Assembly (NCBI RefSeq): GCF_019635515.1
Contig: NZ_JAHBZI010000001.1
Span: forward strand, 1,612,001-1,676,000
Length of the DNA: 64,000 nucleotides
Direction of reading: 5' to 3'
DNA from: Sphingomonas sp.
Lineage (GTDB): Bacteria > Pseudomonadota > Alphaproteobacteria > Sphingomonadales > Sphingomonadaceae
Positions within the stretch are counted from its first letter, which is position 1. The number at the start of each line of letters is the position of its first letter. The notes under the pieces are model-generated. The model had not been told where the DNA came from, searched no databases, and saw only the letters and a program-made list of their open reading frames with translations. This document shows, piece by piece, positions 43,435 through 53,791 of this stretch. The position numbers were made by a program, and so were the translations under genes.

Positions 43435-43710
43435 AAGGCCGTCACCGGCGACGCCTCGCCCATCATCGCCTGCCGCAGCAGCGGGATGGGCGGGCCGCCC
43501 CGGCTCAGCGCCTGATCGTGGAACGCTTTCCACGCCGCCCGCCCGCCCCGCGTCGCCGTCCAGTCGTTGCGCAGCCGTGTGATCATCAGCTTGCCCAGCG
43601 TGTACATCAGATACCGGCGTGACCAATGCGCCGCCGCTGGTTCCGCCACCCGAGGAGCATGCAGCGAGCGCCAAGGCGGCGGCCGCGAACACCATGTTAT
43701 GCTTACCCAT
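43431..43710 (-). pseudogene. Collapsed DUF885 lipoprotein gene
   Basis: The piece begins like a lipoprotein (MGKHNMVFAAAALALAACSS, lipobox cysteine included). After about 28 codons the meaning shifts to another frame encoding RRYLMYTLGKLMITRLRNDW, then AFHDQALSRGGPPIPLLRQA, the recognisable end of DUF885 proteins. A full gene of this type is about 1.8 kb; only both ends remain, joined out of frame near 43620. It is thus an internal deletion derivative without function. The 3' end overlaps the stop of the hydrolase gene by 4 nt. Confidence 0.7.
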
Positions 43711-43870
43711 GCGGCGATGCTGGCAGCTTACGCAGGCTGAGGCGATCCGAAACCGGGACGCCCGGCGTGCGCGATATGGCCGTTCGTAGCAAAGGTCGCG
43801 AAGCCCAGCTTCGTATCACTTTCGGAATCGCTCGTTGCGGATGCGGTGCCGATCGGCCTAGAGCGCCCGT

Positions 43871-45193
43871 ATGGCTTCGCATCCTCTCGCCATCGCCAAT
43901 TTCCGTTTTTACTGGTTGTCGCGGCTTTCGACGACACTCGCGCAGATGGCGATGGTCATCGTCATCGGCTGGCAGGTCTACGATATCGCCCGCCAGACGA
44001 TGACCGTGAAGGAGGCGGCGTTCCAGCTCGGACTGATCGGCGTCGCGCAGTTCCTCCCCTTGCTGGCGCTGTCGCTATTCGCGGGGTGGGTGGCGGACCG
44101 GATCGACCGCCGCTGGATCGCGCGCGGCGCCGTCGCGCTGGAGGCGTTCTGCGCGCTCAGCCTGTGCTGGCTGACCTATACCCATACCGTCACCCTTCCG
44201 GCCCTGTTCGGCATCGCCGCCTTGCTGGGGGTCGCCCGCGCCTTTGCCGGGCCAGCTCTCGGGGCACTTGCGCCCAATCTGGTGCCCAAGGCGATCCTTC
44301 CCACCGCGATCGCCCTGAGCGCGCTCTCCTGGCAAATCGGCACGGTGATCGGCCCGGCGATGGGCGGCTACCTCTATGCCGGTGCCGACTGGCTGCCATA
44401 TGCGGTGTCGGGCGGGCTGTTCCTGCTCTCGCTGCTGATGCTGAGCCTCATCGGCCCCGTCCCTCTGCCCGTGGCGCAGGCCAAGGGCAGTCCCTGGGCG
44501 CAGATGATCGACGGACTGCATTATGTCCGCCGCAACCGGCTGGTGCTCGGCGCGATCTCGCTCGATCTGTTCGCGGTGCTGCTTGGCGGAGCGACGGCGA
44601 TGCTGCCGGTCTATGCCCGCGATATCCTGCAGGTCGGCTCGGAAGGACTTGGCCATCTTCGCGCCGCCCCGGCAATCGGCGCGGTGGCGGTGGGCGCTTT
44701 CTTCGCGTGGCGGCCGCTCAAGACCAATGTCGGAGTCAAGATGCTCGCCGCGGTCGCGGCCTTCGGGATCGCCACCATGCTCTTCGGGCTCAGCGCGCCT
44801 TTGCTACTCCCCGTTTTCGGCCCGTCCGCCATCGGCCATGACTTCGCTCCCGCCGTCCTGCTCGCGCTGGTCGCCCTGTTCGTGCTCGGCGCGGCGGACA
44901 TGGTCTCGGTCTATGTCCGCCAGTCGCTGATCCAGCTTTACACGCCGGATGAGATGCGCGGCCGTGTCGGCGCGGTCTCGACCCTCTTCATTTCGGGCTC
45001 GAACGAGCTGGGTGAGGCCGAATCCGGGTTCCTCGCCGCAGCCATCGGTCCGGTCGCCGCAGTAGTGGGCGGCGGTATCGGCGCGATCCTTGTCACAATC
45101 CTATGGGCGCGCCTATTTCCGGAATTGCGGCGTGCCCGCACTTTCGACCCACCGGCCAATCTTGAGATACCTCCCAAGGAGATGACGATATGA
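43871..45193 (+). CDS. MFS exporter (MFS_3 / enterobactin-exporter-like)
   Basis: The 440-residue permease has 10-12 hydrophobic segments and the loop [17 protein letters not shown] after the second helix. It also has [20 protein letters not shown] and a late [17 protein letters not shown] motif, typical of the MFS_3 group that includes EntS. Substrate unknown. It overlaps cysK by ATGA, which hints at a link to cysteine or its derivatives, for example thiol export; this is inference from coupling only. Confidence 0.82.
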   Translation: MASHPLAIANFRFYWLSRLSTTLAQMAMVIVIGWQVYDIARQTMTVKEAAFQLGLIGVAQFLPLLALSLFAGWVADRIDRRWIARGAVALEAFCALSLCWLTYTHTVTLPALFGIAALLGVARAFAGPALGALAPNLVPKAILPTAIALSALSWQIGTVIGPAMGGYLYAGADWLPYAVSGGLFLLSLLMLSLIGPVPLPVAQAKGSPWAQMIDGLHYVRRNRLVLGAISLDLFAVLLGGATAMLPVYARDILQVGSEGLGHLRAAPAIGAVAVGAFFAWRPLKTNVGVKMLAAVAAFGIATMLFGLSAPLLLPVFGPSAIGHDFAPAVLLALVALFVLGAADMVSVYVRQSLIQLYTPDEMRGRVGAVSTLFISGSNELGEAESGFLAAAIGPVAAVVGGGIGAILVTILWARLFPELRRARTFDPPANLEIPPKEMTI

Positions 45194-46110
45194 AGGCCCA
45201 ATCGATCCTCGATACCATCGGCAACACCGCGCATGTCCGCGTCGCCCGGCTGTTCCCCGATGCCGAGGTGTGGATCAAGTCCGAGCGCTCGAACCCCGGT
45301 GGCTCGATCAAGGACCGCATCGCGCTGGCGATGGTCGAGGCGGCCGAAGCCTCGGGCGATCTCAAGCCCGGCGGCACGATCGTCGAGCCGACCAGCGGCA
45401 ACACCGGCGTCGGCCTGGCGATGGTCGCGGCGGTCAAGGGCTACAAGATCATATTGGTGATGCCCGAAAGCATGTCGGTCGAACGCCGCCGGCTGATGCT
45501 GGCCTATAGCGCGACCTTCGATCTCACCCCGCGCGAGAAGGGAATGAAGGGCTCGATCGAGCGGGCGATGGAGATCGTCGAGACGACTCCGGGCGCGTGG
45601 ATGCCGCAACAGTTCGAGAACCCCGCCAATGTCGATGTCCACGCCCGAACCACCGCGCAGGAGATACTCGCGGACTTCGCCGACGGCCCGCCCGACGTGA
45701 TCATCACCGGTGTCGGCACCGGCGGCCACATCACCGGCGTCGCCGAGACGCTCAAGAAGAGCTGGCCGAACCTCAAGGTCTACGCCGTCGAGCCCGAGCT
45801 TTCCCCGGTGATCTCGGGCGGGCAGCCCGGTCCGCACCCGATCCAGGGCATCGGCGCCGGTTTCGTGCCGCGCAACCTCCACACCGATGCGATCGACGGC
45901 GTGATCAAGGTCGATGCCGGCGACGCCAAGGAGATGGCGCGCCGATCGGCCCGCGAGGAAGGCATGCTGGTCGGTATCTCCTCGGGCGCGACTCTCGCGG
46001 CGATTCGCCAGAAGCTGGCCGAGCTTCCGGCGGGCAGCCGGGTGCTGGGGTTCAATTATGATACAGGTGAGCGCTATTTGAGCGTTCCGGAGTTCCTTCC
46101 GGAGAGCTGA
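45190..46110 (+). CDS. cysK: Cysteine synthase A
   Basis: CysK makes cysteine from O-acetylserine and sulfide with PLP. The 306-residue protein has the PLP lysine in NPGGSIKDR (K41), the [14 protein letters not shown] substrate loop, [11 protein letters not shown] for the phosphate, and a C-terminal GISSGA. The start overlaps the MFS gene. The last codons contain a TCCGGA-GTTCCT-TCCGGA hairpin, and a further inverted repeat follows the stop. Confidence 0.94.
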   Translation: MKAQSILDTIGNTAHVRVARLFPDAEVWIKSERSNPGGSIKDRIALAMVEAAEASGDLKPGGTIVEPTSGNTGVGLAMVAAVKGYKIILVMPESMSVERRRLMLAYSATFDLTPREKGMKGSIERAMEIVETTPGAWMPQQFENPANVDVHARTTAQEILADFADGPPDVIITGVGTGGHITGVAETLKKSWPNLKVYAVEPELSPVISGGQPGPHPIQGIGAGFVPRNLHTDAIDGVIKVDAGDAKEMARRSAREEGMLVGISSGATLAAIRQKLAELPAGSRVLGFNYDTGERYLSVPEFLPES

Positions 46111-46112
46111 AT

Positions 46113-46158
46113 CCGACTCGACATTAATGCAGAGTTCACCTTAGGTTAGCCGAGTCGG
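46113..46158. other. Inverted repeat after cysK
   Basis: CCGACTCG at 46113-46120 and CGAGTCGG at 46151-46158 are exact complements, 30 nt apart. It lies between the cysK stop and the start of the next gene. It may be a terminator stem or an operator; no T-run follows. Confidence 0.35.
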
Positions 46159-46187
46159 GGATAGACGCGGTTCCGGGGGGAATTCAC

Positions 46188-46517
46188 GTGCGTAACGCAA
46201 TGATCTGCGTCAGCTGCATGCTGGCGGTATTTCTGGCGTGGCCTTTCGTCTTTGGAGGCGATGCCAAGGTCATGCCTTCAGCAGTCGAGGCTCGCAACGC
46301 GGTAAAGGCCGCGGTCGCGGCAGTGCCCGCCGTCCACGTGATTCCGGAAGCCGTCGCGGCGCCTGCTCCGGCGGCCGCGATCAAGCCCGAGAGCTGCTAC
46401 AAGCGGTTCCAGCGCGAAGTGAAGCTGTGCAGGGAAGGCGCGAACAGCGCCGCCTGCAAGCTCGGCGCGGCGGACCATTGGGATATGTGCGAAGCCACGG
46501 GCTTCTGGCCGAACTGA
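46188..46517 (+). CDS. Small secreted Cys-rich hypothetical protein
   Basis: The 109-residue product has a hydrophobic N-terminus (about residues 5-23), an Ala/Val/Pro-rich linker, and a compact C-terminal part with four cysteines (ESCYKRFQREVKLCREGANSA, AACKLG, WDMCEAT), likely two disulfides in the periplasm. The start is GTG 46188 after a GGGGGG run; ATG 46200 four codons later is also possible. No family recognised. Confidence 0.58.
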   Translation: MRNAMICVSCMLAVFLAWPFVFGGDAKVMPSAVEARNAVKAAVAAVPAVHVIPEAVAAPAPAAAIKPESCYKRFQREVKLCREGANSAACKLGAADHWDMCEATGFWPN

Positions 46518-46639
46518 GCCAACCGGGCTTCGAAGTGCAAAGGCGATAATCGGCTCGCGCCATCTCGTCCGCGCGCCATTCCACCGCCGTTACGGTTCCA
46601 TATCGACCAGTTGTGCGTTAAGGGGCGCGACCCCCGCGC

Positions 46640-48052
46640 ATGGAGCCGCTTCTGTATTCGTCCGACACCGCGTCCCCCCGGCGCGTGCACCTTGTTCTTC
46701 AGGTCATCCTCGGCCTGATCGCGGCCGTCGCGATCGCGGCACCGCTGGCGCTCGTGCTGACCACGCCGCGCGTCGTGGTCCACAAGCGCCCGCATGTCGT
46801 GATCTCGAAGCGCGTGGTACCCAGGACCGAGCTTCCCGCTGTCGAGCCGGTGCGGATCCAGGAAGTCGCCCCCGACGATGCGCGCTCGATCAACGACAGC
46901 ATCCCGTTCTCTACCCTGCCCAATCCCGCCGCGCGCCCGTTCCGGATCACCGGCGCCACCGAGAGCCAGATCCGCGCGATCGACTGTCTCGCCGCGGCGG
47001 TGTTCTACGAAGCGGGTGACGACACGGTCGGCCAGCGCGCGGTGGCGCAGGTAATCGTCAACCGGATGCGCCACCCGGCTTTCCCCAAGACGATCTGCGG
47101 TGTGGTCTTTCAGGGACAGGAGCGCTCGACCGGCTGCCAGTTCACCTTCACGTGCGACGGCGCGATGGTCCGCTGGGGTCCCCGCCCCGCCGCATGGCAG
47201 CGCGCTCGCGATGTCGCACGGCTGGCGCTGAACGGTTCGGTCTACGCGCCGGTCGGCCACGCGACGCATTATCATACCGATTGGGTGGTGCCGTATTGGA
47301 GCGCCAGCCTCGAAAAGATCACCGAGGTGCACACCCATCTGTTCTTCCGCTGGGCGGGCTGGTGGGGCACGCCGCCGGCGTTTCGTGGCGGCTATGCCGG
47401 CGCCGAGCCCAATATCGCCAAGATGGCGCGTCTCTCGACCGCGCATTTCGGCGACCCCGACGCACCGCTGACGCCCATGGCCGACTTGTCCACCGGCGCG
47501 ATCATCGATCCGGCGACGATCCCCGAAAGCGCGGTTCCACCGCCGATGACGGTTGAGAGCGGTGGTACCGCCGAGGGCAATAATTTCATGCTCACACTTC
47601 CGAAGGGTATGAGCGCGGACGCTTTCGCCGCGCTGGCGATCCGCACCTGCGGCGAGCGCCATTATTGCAAGTTCATGGCCTGGGTGGATGCCAGACAGAC
47701 ACCGGCCAGGCTGCCGCTTTCGAGCGCGCAGGTCTCGACCATGTCGTTCAGCTATCTGCGCGATCAGAGCCAGGGCTTCGCCAAGGCCCTGTGGAACTGC
47801 GAGCAGTTCAAGCGGCCGAGCCCGGTGCAATGCATGCGCGCGCAGCCACCGGCACTGACGCCTGCGGTGGCGCCGGCCGTGGAAGCGAAGCTGCCGACGC
47901 CGCTTACGGGTGTCCGGCGGAAGGGCGAGATCGCGGCGCCCGAGGATGCCGATGCCGCGCCGTCGCCCGCATCCGCGCCGCGCAAGCAGGTCACGCTGAC
48001 CTTGCCGGGGGCAAAGGCAACACCGGCACCGACACCTGCCGCCAAACAATAG
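46640..48052 (+). CDS. Cell-wall hydrolase (SleB/Hydrolase_2 type)
   Basis: The 470-residue protein has an N-terminal membrane anchor (about residues 17-41) and a Hydrolase_2 domain at about 110-250. The catalytic Glu is in CLAAAVFYEAGDD. It is followed by AQVIVNRMRHPAFPKTICGVVF, GCQFTFTCDG and GHATHYHTDWVVPYW, the usual order of this lytic family. A long Pro/Ala-rich C-terminal part is probably disordered. It should cut peptidoglycan in the periplasm, tethered to the inner membrane. It stands alone as a transcript. Confidence 0.87.
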   Translation: MEPLLYSSDTASPRRVHLVLQVILGLIAAVAIAAPLALVLTTPRVVVHKRPHVVISKRVVPRTELPAVEPVRIQEVAPDDARSINDSIPFSTLPNPAARPFRITGATESQIRAIDCLAAAVFYEAGDDTVGQRAVAQVIVNRMRHPAFPKTICGVVFQGQERSTGCQFTFTCDGAMVRWGPRPAAWQRARDVARLALNGSVYAPVGHATHYHTDWVVPYWSASLEKITEVHTHLFFRWAGWWGTPPAFRGGYAGAEPNIAKMARLSTAHFGDPDAPLTPMADLSTGAIIDPATIPESAVPPPMTVESGGTAEGNNFMLTLPKGMSADAFAALAIRTCGERHYCKFMAWVDARQTPARLPLSSAQVSTMSFSYLRDQSQGFAKALWNCEQFKRPSPVQCMRAQPPALTPAVAPAVEAKLPTPLTGVRRKGEIAAPEDADAAPSPASAPRKQVTLTLPGAKATPAPTPAAKQ

Positions 48053-48093
48053 TTCCCCCAGCCCGCGCCGGGGAAATTCAAGGGCAGGCGCGA

Positions 48094-49896
48094 TTAGGCC
48101 GCCCGGAACATCTCCGGGTCGAGCGCCATCACCGTGTCGCTGCCGGCTTCGATCTTGCGGCGGAGAGCGCCCGCTTCGGGGAAGAATCGTTCGGCATAGA
48201 AGCGCGCGGTTATCAGCTTGGCTTCGTAGAACTTCGCGTTCTCCGCGCCTTCGGCCAGTTTTGCCGAAGCAGCGGCGGCCATGCGCAGCCACATCAGGCC
48301 GAGCGCGACCGTGCCGGTCAACTGCATATATGGATAGGCGCCCGCGCCGACATGGTTGGGGTTCTTGAAGCCGTTGGTCGCGAGCCACATCGTCGCGCCC
48401 TGAAGGTGGCCGAGCGCCTTTTCGAGATCTTCGGCGAAGTCCTTGAGCTTGTCGTCGCCCTTTGCCGCCGCGACTTCCTCACCGACAACCTTGAACAGCG
48501 CCTGCACCGCGCGGCCGCCATTCTGGGCGAGCTTGCGGCCGACCAGGTCCATCGCCTGGACGCCATTGGTGCCCTCATAGATCATCGAGATGCGCGCATC
48601 GCGGACATATTGCTCCATGCCCCATTCGGCGATGTAGCCATGGCCGCCATAGACCTGCTGGCTGTCGGTCGCGACGCGGTAGCCGATATCGGTGCCGACA
48701 CCCTTGATCACCGGAGTGAGCAGGCCGACGAGATCGCCGGCAAGCTGGCGCTCCTCCTCGGTCGCTGCGGCATGTTCGAGATCGACCTGCAGCGCCCCCC
48801 ACAGGCACAGCGCGCGCAGGCCCTCGGTCAGCGCCTTGCCCTCCATCAGCATACGGCGAACATCGGGATGGACGAACAAGGTGTCGGCCTTTTCGTTCGG
48901 CTCCGCCGGCCCGGTGAGCGCGCGGCCCTGGCGGCGGTCTCCGGCATATTGCACGGCGTTCTGCAGTGCGACCTCGCCGATACCGAGACCCTGCAGACCC
49001 ACGCCGAGGCGCGCGGCGTTCATCATGATGAACATCGCCGCGAGGCCTTTCATCTCCTCGCCGACCAGCCAGCCAGTGGCACCGTCATAATTCATCACGC
49101 AGGTCGAGTTCGAATGGATGCCCATCTTGTGTTCGATCGAGCCGCAGCTCACGGCGTTGCGCTCGCCCAGCGAGCCATCGTCATTGACGAGGATCTTGGG
49201 CACCACGAACAGCGAAATGCCCTTGCTGCTCTCCGGCGCCCCCGGCGTCTTGGCCAGCACCAGGTGGATGATGTTGCTGGTCAGGTCATGCTCGCCCGAC
49301 GAGATGAAAATCTTGGTTCCGGTGATCTTGTAGCTGCCATCGGCCTGCGGCTCGGCCTTGGTCTTGATCAGCCCCAGATCGGTGCCGCAATGCGGTTCGG
49401 TCAGGTTCATCGTGCCGCCCCACTCGCCCGAGACCATCTTGGGGACGTATTTGTCCTGCTGCTCGGGCGAGCCCTTGACCAGCAGCGAGGCGATCGCGCC
49501 GTGCGTGAGGCCGGGATACATGGCGAAGGCCATGTTCGCGGAGATCATATATTCCTGGAACGCGGTCGAGATGACGTGCGGCATCCCCTGCCCGCCGAAC
49601 TGCTCGGGCGCGCTGAGCGTGCCCCAGCCGCTCTCGACGAACTGGGCATAGGCTTCCTTGTAACCGTCCGGCGTGGTGACGCTGCCGTCCTCGTGTCGCG
49701 TGCAGCCCTGCTGATCGCCCGAGTGGTTGATCGGGAACAGCACCTCGGCGACGAACTTGCCGCCCTGTTCCAGCACCGCGTCGACCATGTCCGGCGTCGC
49801 GTTCTGGAAACCCGGCAGATCGGCATAGCGATCAAGGCCGATCACCGCATCGAGGATGAAGCGCGTCTCGCGCACCGGCGGCGTGTACTGGGGCAT
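48094..49896 (-). CDS. Acyl-CoA dehydrogenase with extra C-terminal domain
   Basis: The 600-residue flavoprotein belongs to the large acyl-CoA dehydrogenases with the C-terminal domain seen in DmdC-like and aryl-chain enzymes. Visible blocks: [19 protein letters not shown] for FAD and substrate binding, [14 protein letters not shown], and the catalytic Glu in [15 protein letters not shown]. It oxidises an acyl-CoA to the enoyl-CoA; chain type unknown. The MerR gene lies 11 nt upstream on the same strand, so the two form an operon and the regulator probably senses acyl-CoA or fatty-acid status. Confidence 0.9.
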   Translation of the reverse strand: MPQYTPPVRETRFILDAVIGLDRYADLPGFQNATPDMVDAVLEQGGKFVAEVLFPINHSGDQQGCTRHEDGSVTTPDGYKEAYAQFVESGWGTLSAPEQFGGQGMPHVISTAFQEYMISANMAFAMYPGLTHGAIASLLVKGSPEQQDKYVPKMVSGEWGGTMNLTEPHCGTDLGLIKTKAEPQADGSYKITGTKIFISSGEHDLTSNIIHLVLAKTPGAPESSKGISLFVVPKILVNDDGSLGERNAVSCGSIEHKMGIHSNSTCVMNYDGATGWLVGEEMKGLAAMFIMMNAARLGVGLQGLGIGEVALQNAVQYAGDRRQGRALTGPAEPNEKADTLFVHPDVRRMLMEGKALTEGLRALCLWGALQVDLEHAAATEEERQLAGDLVGLLTPVIKGVGTDIGYRVATDSQQVYGGHGYIAEWGMEQYVRDARISMIYEGTNGVQAMDLVGRKLAQNGGRAVQALFKVVGEEVAAAKGDDKLKDFAEDLEKALGHLQGATMWLATNGFKNPNHVGAGAYPYMQLTGTVALGLMWLRMAAAASAKLAEGAENAKFYEAKLITARFYAERFFPEAGALRRKIEAGSDTVMALDPEMFRAA

Positions 49897-49907
49897 TTCA
49901 GATCCTC

Positions 49908-50324
49908 TTAGTTGCCGCTTTTGAGCAGGCTTACGAATTGCTGGAGTTCGGCGATGTGCTCGTCGATGTCGCGCTTCTGCTCCTCGAGCAGGCGGATGCG
50001 ATCCTCGCAGCGGGCGAGCGTGACGGCCTTTTGGGTGCTGCGCCCGTCGCCGACATCGTAGAGATCAATCATCTCGCGGATCTCCGCCAGGCTGAAGCCG
50101 ACGCGCTTGCCGCGCAGGATCCAGGCGAGCCGGGCGCGGTCGCGGTGCGAATAGATGCGCTGGGTGCCGCGCCGTTCGGGGCCGATCAGCCCCTCATCCT
50201 CATAAAAGCGCAGCGCGCGGGGAGTGACGGTGAACTCCGCGCACAGGTCGGAGATCGAGAAGGATTCGCGGTCCGGGCGCGGTTCGATCGGCGCGAGGGC
50301 CTGGAGGAAGGCGGCATCGAGCAT
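49908..50324 (-). CDS. MerR-family regulator (LiuR-like)
   Basis: The 138-residue protein has a MerR winged helix ([20 protein letters not shown], then [10 protein letters not shown] and [27 protein letters not shown]). A C-terminal coiled coil of about 40 residues ([20 protein letters not shown]) serves for dimerisation. It lacks a metal-binding cysteine array, so it belongs to the DUF1870/LiuR-like group that regulates branched-chain or fatty-acid catabolism. It precedes the acyl-CoA dehydrogenase and probably autoregulates the pair. Confidence 0.86.
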   Translation of the reverse strand: MLDAAFLQALAPIEPRPDRESFSISDLCAEFTVTPRALRFYEDEGLIGPERRGTQRIYSHRDRARLAWILRGKRVGFSLAEIREMIDLYDVGDGRSTQKAVTLARCEDRIRLLEEQKRDIDEHIAELQQFVSLLKSGN

Positions 50325-50355
50325 GCATGTTCATTACCTTCCCCTTACGTGAACG

Positions 50356-50847
50356 TCAATCGCCGCAAAGCCGCTTGCCATTGGCGTCGCGCATCGCCGC
50401 GGCTTCGGCGGGAGATTCACTCAGCCGCGAAACCTCCAGGCCGGCATAGGAAGCCCGCCGCGTGCAGAGTTTTTCGCAACCTGCGGGCAGCGCGCCCGGC
50501 AATTTGATATTGTCCCCATCGAACTTGGCATCGAAGCCGCAGGTTCCCGCCTCGCCCAGTTCGATATGGAGCGTCTCTCCCACCCGGCTCGCGGTGCCGG
50601 TGCCGCTGCAGGTGATGCCATCGCCATAATCGACGAACGCGCCGATCTTGTAGCCGATGCTGGTCGGCACGATGCAGACGCGGTCGGTGTCCTGCGCGTA
50701 GAGCCCGGCGATCTCGCTATCGGCGGGATCGCGGACCAGACCGCGCTCGATCGCGGCCTTCTCCAGATCCTGTGGCGGCTGGTCCTTGGCGGGCTGTTGC
50801 CCACCTGAGCATCCAACGAGGAGGAGGAAGAGCGCCAGCGCCCTCAT
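50356..50847 (-). CDS. Lipoprotein of unknown function
   Basis: The 163-residue product starts with a short lipoprotein signal ([16 protein letters not shown]). The mature protein is a small beta-rich domain with several cysteines ([52 protein letters not shown]) that may form disulfides. No family recognised. The start overlaps the hisI stop by 4 nt, so it is translationally coupled to hisI, though a histidine role is unlikely. Confidence 0.65.
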   Translation of the reverse strand: MRALALFLLLVGCSGGQQPAKDQPPQDLEKAAIERGLVRDPADSEIAGLYAQDTDRVCIVPTSIGYKIGAFVDYGDGITCSGTGTASRVGETLHIELGEAGTCGFDAKFDGDNIKLPGALPAGCEKLCTRRASYAGLEVSRLSESPAEAAAMRDANGKRLCGD

Positions 50848-51203
50848 GCGTCGCGTACCAGTTTGCCGCCCTCGACGATGCGATAGAAGCAGCTCCGCTC
50901 GCCAGTGTGGCAAGCGGGCCCCATCGGCTCGCACTTCAGCCAGATTGCGTCCTGGTCGCAATCCACGCGTACTTCCTGGACCTTGAGGACGTGGCCCGAG
51001 GTCTCGCCCTTCTTCCACAGCCGGTTGCGGCTACGCGACCAGAAGGTGGCTTCGCGGGTGGCGAGGGTGGCGGCCAGCGCCTCCGCATTCATGTGCGCGA
51101 CCATCAGCAGTTGGCCGGACAGATCGGTGGCGACCGCAGTGATCAGGCCGGTAGCGTCGTATTTTGGGTTGAGCGTCAGGCTCGTTTCGCGTTCATCGCT
51201 CAT
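50844..51203 (-). CDS. hisI: Phosphoribosyl-AMP cyclohydrolase
   Basis: HisI opens the adenine ring of PR-AMP in histidine synthesis. The 119-residue enzyme has the stand-alone length, without a fused HisE. It carries [17 protein letters not shown], the metal-binding [11 protein letters not shown] and [13 protein letters not shown], with Zn-binding Cys and Mg-binding Asp residues in place. ATG 51203 gives the expected N-terminus; the longer frame adds an untypical leader. It is isolated from other his genes here. Confidence 0.92.
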   Translation of the reverse strand: MSDERETSLTLNPKYDATGLITAVATDLSGQLLMVAHMNAEALAATLATREATFWSRSRNRLWKKGETSGHVLKVQEVRVDCDQDAIWLKCEPMGPACHTGERSCFYRIVEGGKLVRDA

Positions 51204-51254
51204 GGCATGACGATTAGCGCCTGCCCGCTCACACGTCACCTGCGCAGGCGATCG

Positions 51255-51902
51255 TCACAGGTCCAGCCGACACAGATAATATTTTCCCGACAGGTGCCGG
51301 CAGCCTTCACCGGCTTCAAAGAAACGATTTCCGGTTATTCTCAAACCGGGCCGTGGATCGCCGGCCGGGACCGGCTCACCGTCATAAAACTCGATGTTGC
51401 CGAACAAGCTGTGGATTTCTCCGCGTCCGGCAAATTGTATATTCAGAGGTGAACCAGAGAATACAAAATAGCCGACACCATCCTCGACGGTATCTGCGCG
51501 GGATCGTTCATTTCGAACCTTGGCGATAATCGCTTCATATTGTTGATGGTGGATCGTCAGGCGCACGAGAGCGCCTGAAAAGCTGCCCAGCGATATGACC
51601 GACCCCATCGACAAGAATGCTGCCACGCACAGCGCAGGCACCCAGGCAATCAGGAATATGCGGTTCGGCCAGCGCATTTCCTCGGAAGCTAGGCGGATAC
51701 CGTGTCTCAGCCAGCGGACTCCTCCAACAAGGAGCGCGAGCAGGATTGCGGGAACGCCAAGCAGGATGAGCGGCGCGGCGAACGGCGCTCCCAGGAAAGG
51801 CCATATTCCGCCGATGAGCCCAAGCATGAAGAATGCGACGACAATCAGCGCGAAGAAGCGCAGCGTTCGTTTGAGATAGCCGCCCATGCGCGCATTCAAC
51901 AC
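51255..51902 (-). CDS. Multi-pass membrane hypothetical protein
   Basis: The 215-residue product has about three hydrophobic segments (about 13-33, 39-62, 82-108). A soluble C-terminal half of about 100 residues contains two late cysteines (EGCRHLSGKYYLCRLDL). The start is GTG 51902 with a GAGG element upstream; ATG 51887 is the alternative. Base composition is somewhat AT-richer than neighbours. No family recognised. Confidence 0.6.
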   Translation of the reverse strand: MLNARMGGYLKRTLRFFALIVVAFFMLGLIGGIWPFLGAPFAAPLILLGVPAILLALLVGGVRWLRHGIRLASEEMRWPNRIFLIAWVPALCVAAFLSMGSVISLGSFSGALVRLTIHHQQYEAIIAKVRNERSRADTVEDGVGYFVFSGSPLNIQFAGRGEIHSLFGNIEFYDGEPVPAGDPRPGLRITGNRFFEAGEGCRHLSGKYYLCRLDL

Positions 51903-51935
51903 GCATCATGCCTCGGCGGCAACTATGCGGACGGA

Positions 51936-52184
51936 TCAATGCTCCCGAATCGCGTCGACCAGTTCGTCCTTGTCCATGTCCGAGCGGCCTTCGATGCCGA
52001 TCTCCCTGGCTTCGTCGTAGAGCTCGTCCTTAGTGCGGTCGTCGAGCTTCGTGCCCTTGTGATCCAGCGTGCCGGCGGCCTGGGCGTTGGCGATTCTCGC
52101 GGCCTTCTCCTTGGAGGCGCCATCGCGCCGCAAATCCTCGTACAGCTTGTCGTTCTTGACCGTGGGGCCGTGGTCCTTGGCCAT
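51936..52184 (-). CDS. DUF7218/Rho-N-like small protein
   Basis: The 82-residue product is polar and charged: MAKDHGPTVKNDKLYEDLRR, then GASKEKAARIANAQAAG, ending with SDMDKDELVDAIREH, a Rho N-terminal-type helix pair. Members of this type are annotated as plasmid-stabilisation or stress-related small proteins. A GGAG element precedes ATG 52184. Upstream, TGAAC-N16-GGTT (52233-52209) is a weak EcfG-like promoter with the right spacing, with one mismatch in each half. Confidence 0.75.
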   Translation of the reverse strand: MAKDHGPTVKNDKLYEDLRRDGASKEKAARIANAQAAGTLDHKGTKLDDRTKDELYDEAREIGIEGRSDMDKDELVDAIREH

Positions 52185-52208
52185 GGTTCGTCTCCTTATC
52201 CGCTGAAA

Positions 52209-52233
52209 AACCAGCGAAAAGCGTCGCGGTTCA
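52209..52233 (-). promoter_or_regulatory. Weak EcfG-like promoter candidate upstream of the DUF7218-type gene
   Basis: On the minus strand TGAAC and GGTT are 16 nt apart, with one mismatch in each element from GGAAC-N16-CGTT. The placement, about 25 nt before the ATG, is right, but two mismatches make this uncertain. Confidence 0.28.
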
Positions 52234-52308
52234 TTTCTTTGTGACGAATGGGCGACAAAGCGCGCCGAAGCGCCTATGAGGCCGCAACGCCACCGAGCCC
52301 GTTGAGGG

Positions 52309-53772
52309 ATGATGCTTACCACGCACCCGTTCGATGACGACAAGCTGCACGAGGAGTGCGGCGTATTCGGTGTATCCGGCATGGAGGGCGCCGCGGCGCT
52401 TGTCGCGCTGGGTCTGCATGCGCTGCAGCACCGCGGCCAGGAGGCGGCGGGCATCACCAGCTTTGATGGCCATCAGTTCCATACGCACCGCGCGATGGGC
52501 CATGTCGCAGGCAATTTCGATCGCGACGACGTGATTCGCGCGCTCGGCGGCAACACCGCCTGCGGGCATGTCCGCTACGCCACCACCGGCGGCTCGGCGA
52601 TCCGCAACGTCCAGCCGCTCTATGCCGAGCTGGCCAGCGGTGGCTTTGCGGTGGCGCATAACGGCAATATCTCGAACGCGATGCGGCTGCGGCGCGATCT
52701 CGTCCGGCGCGGGGCGATCTTCCAGTCGACCAGCGATACCGAGGTGATCATCCACCTCGTCGCCACTTCGCAATACCGCACGCTGATGGACCGCTTCATC
52801 GATGCGCTGAAGCAGGTCGAAGGCGCCTATTCGCTGATCGTGATGACGCCGGAGGGGATGATCGCCTGCCGCGATCCGCTCGGTATCCGGCCGCTGGTGA
52901 TGGGTAGGCTCGACGAAGCGGTGATCTTCGCCTCGGAGACCGTGGCGCTCGATGTTGTCGGGGCGCAATATGTCCGCGACGTCGAGCCAGGCGAGCTGGT
53001 GATCGTGCAGAATGGCGAGGTCTCGTCGCACAAGCCGTTCGCGCCGGTTTCGCCGCGCCCGTGCATCTTCGAATATGTCTATTTCTCGCGCCCCGATTCG
53101 ATGAGCGAGGACCGCTCGGTCTATTCGGTGCGCAAGGCGATCGGCGCGCAACTGGCGATCGAGGCGCCTGTGGACGCCGATCTCGTCGTCCCTGTCCCCG
53201 ATTCGGGCGTGCCGGCGGCAATCGGCTACGCCCAGCAGAGCGGCATCCCGTTCGAGCTGGGCATCATCCGCTCGCACTATGTCGGCCGCACCTTCATCCA
53301 GCCGGGTGACAAGGTCCGCCACCTCGGCGTGAAGCTCAAGCACAACGCCAATCGCGAGCTGATCCGCGGCAAGCGCATCGTACTGATCGACGATTCGATC
53401 GTGCGCGGCACGACCAGCCTCAAGATCGTGCAGATGATGCGCGAGGCCGGCGCGGCCGAGGTGCACATGCGGATCGCCTCCCCCCCGACGCGCCACAGCT
53501 GCTTCTATGGCGTCGATACGCCTGAGCGGACCAAGTTGCTCGCCGCGAAACTCAACGTCGGTGGGATGACCGAGCATATCCAGGCCGATAGCCTGGCGTT
53601 CGTCAGCATCGACGGCCTCTACAAGGCGCTGGGCGAGGCGCACCGTGCCGACATTCATCCCAAATATTGCGACGCGTGCTTCACCGGCGATTATCCGACG
53701 ACGCTGACCGATCAGGACGAACTCGCGCCACCGGTTGACCAGTTCGCGCTTCTGGAAGAACGGGTCGGCTGA
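52309..53772 (+). CDS. purF: Amidophosphoribosyltransferase
   Basis: PurF starts purine synthesis by transferring ammonia from glutamine to PRPP. The N-terminal glutamine amidotransferase nucleophile is C17 in EECGVFGV, exposed after removal of a short propeptide. HALQHRGQEAAGI and GHVRYATTGG follow. The phosphoribosyltransferase half has the PRPP loop VLIDDSIVRGTTSLK. Length is 487 residues. The first ATG is 52309, and a second in-frame ATG follows directly at 52312. It is co-oriented with an SDR gene 19 nt downstream. Confidence 0.95.
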   Translation: MMLTTHPFDDDKLHEECGVFGVSGMEGAAALVALGLHALQHRGQEAAGITSFDGHQFHTHRAMGHVAGNFDRDDVIRALGGNTACGHVRYATTGGSAIRNVQPLYAELASGGFAVAHNGNISNAMRLRRDLVRRGAIFQSTSDTEVIIHLVATSQYRTLMDRFIDALKQVEGAYSLIVMTPEGMIACRDPLGIRPLVMGRLDEAVIFASETVALDVVGAQYVRDVEPGELVIVQNGEVSSHKPFAPVSPRPCIFEYVYFSRPDSMSEDRSVYSVRKAIGAQLAIEAPVDADLVVPVPDSGVPAAIGYAQQSGIPFELGIIRSHYVGRTFIQPGDKVRHLGVKLKHNANRELIRGKRIVLIDDSIVRGTTSLKIVQMMREAGAAEVHMRIASPPTRHSCFYGVDTPERTKLLAAKLNVGGMTEHIQADSLAFVSIDGLYKALGEAHRADIHPKYCDACFTGDYPTTLTDQDELAPPVDQFALLEERVG

Positions 53773-53791
53773 GCCTTACCCGGAGATTCGC

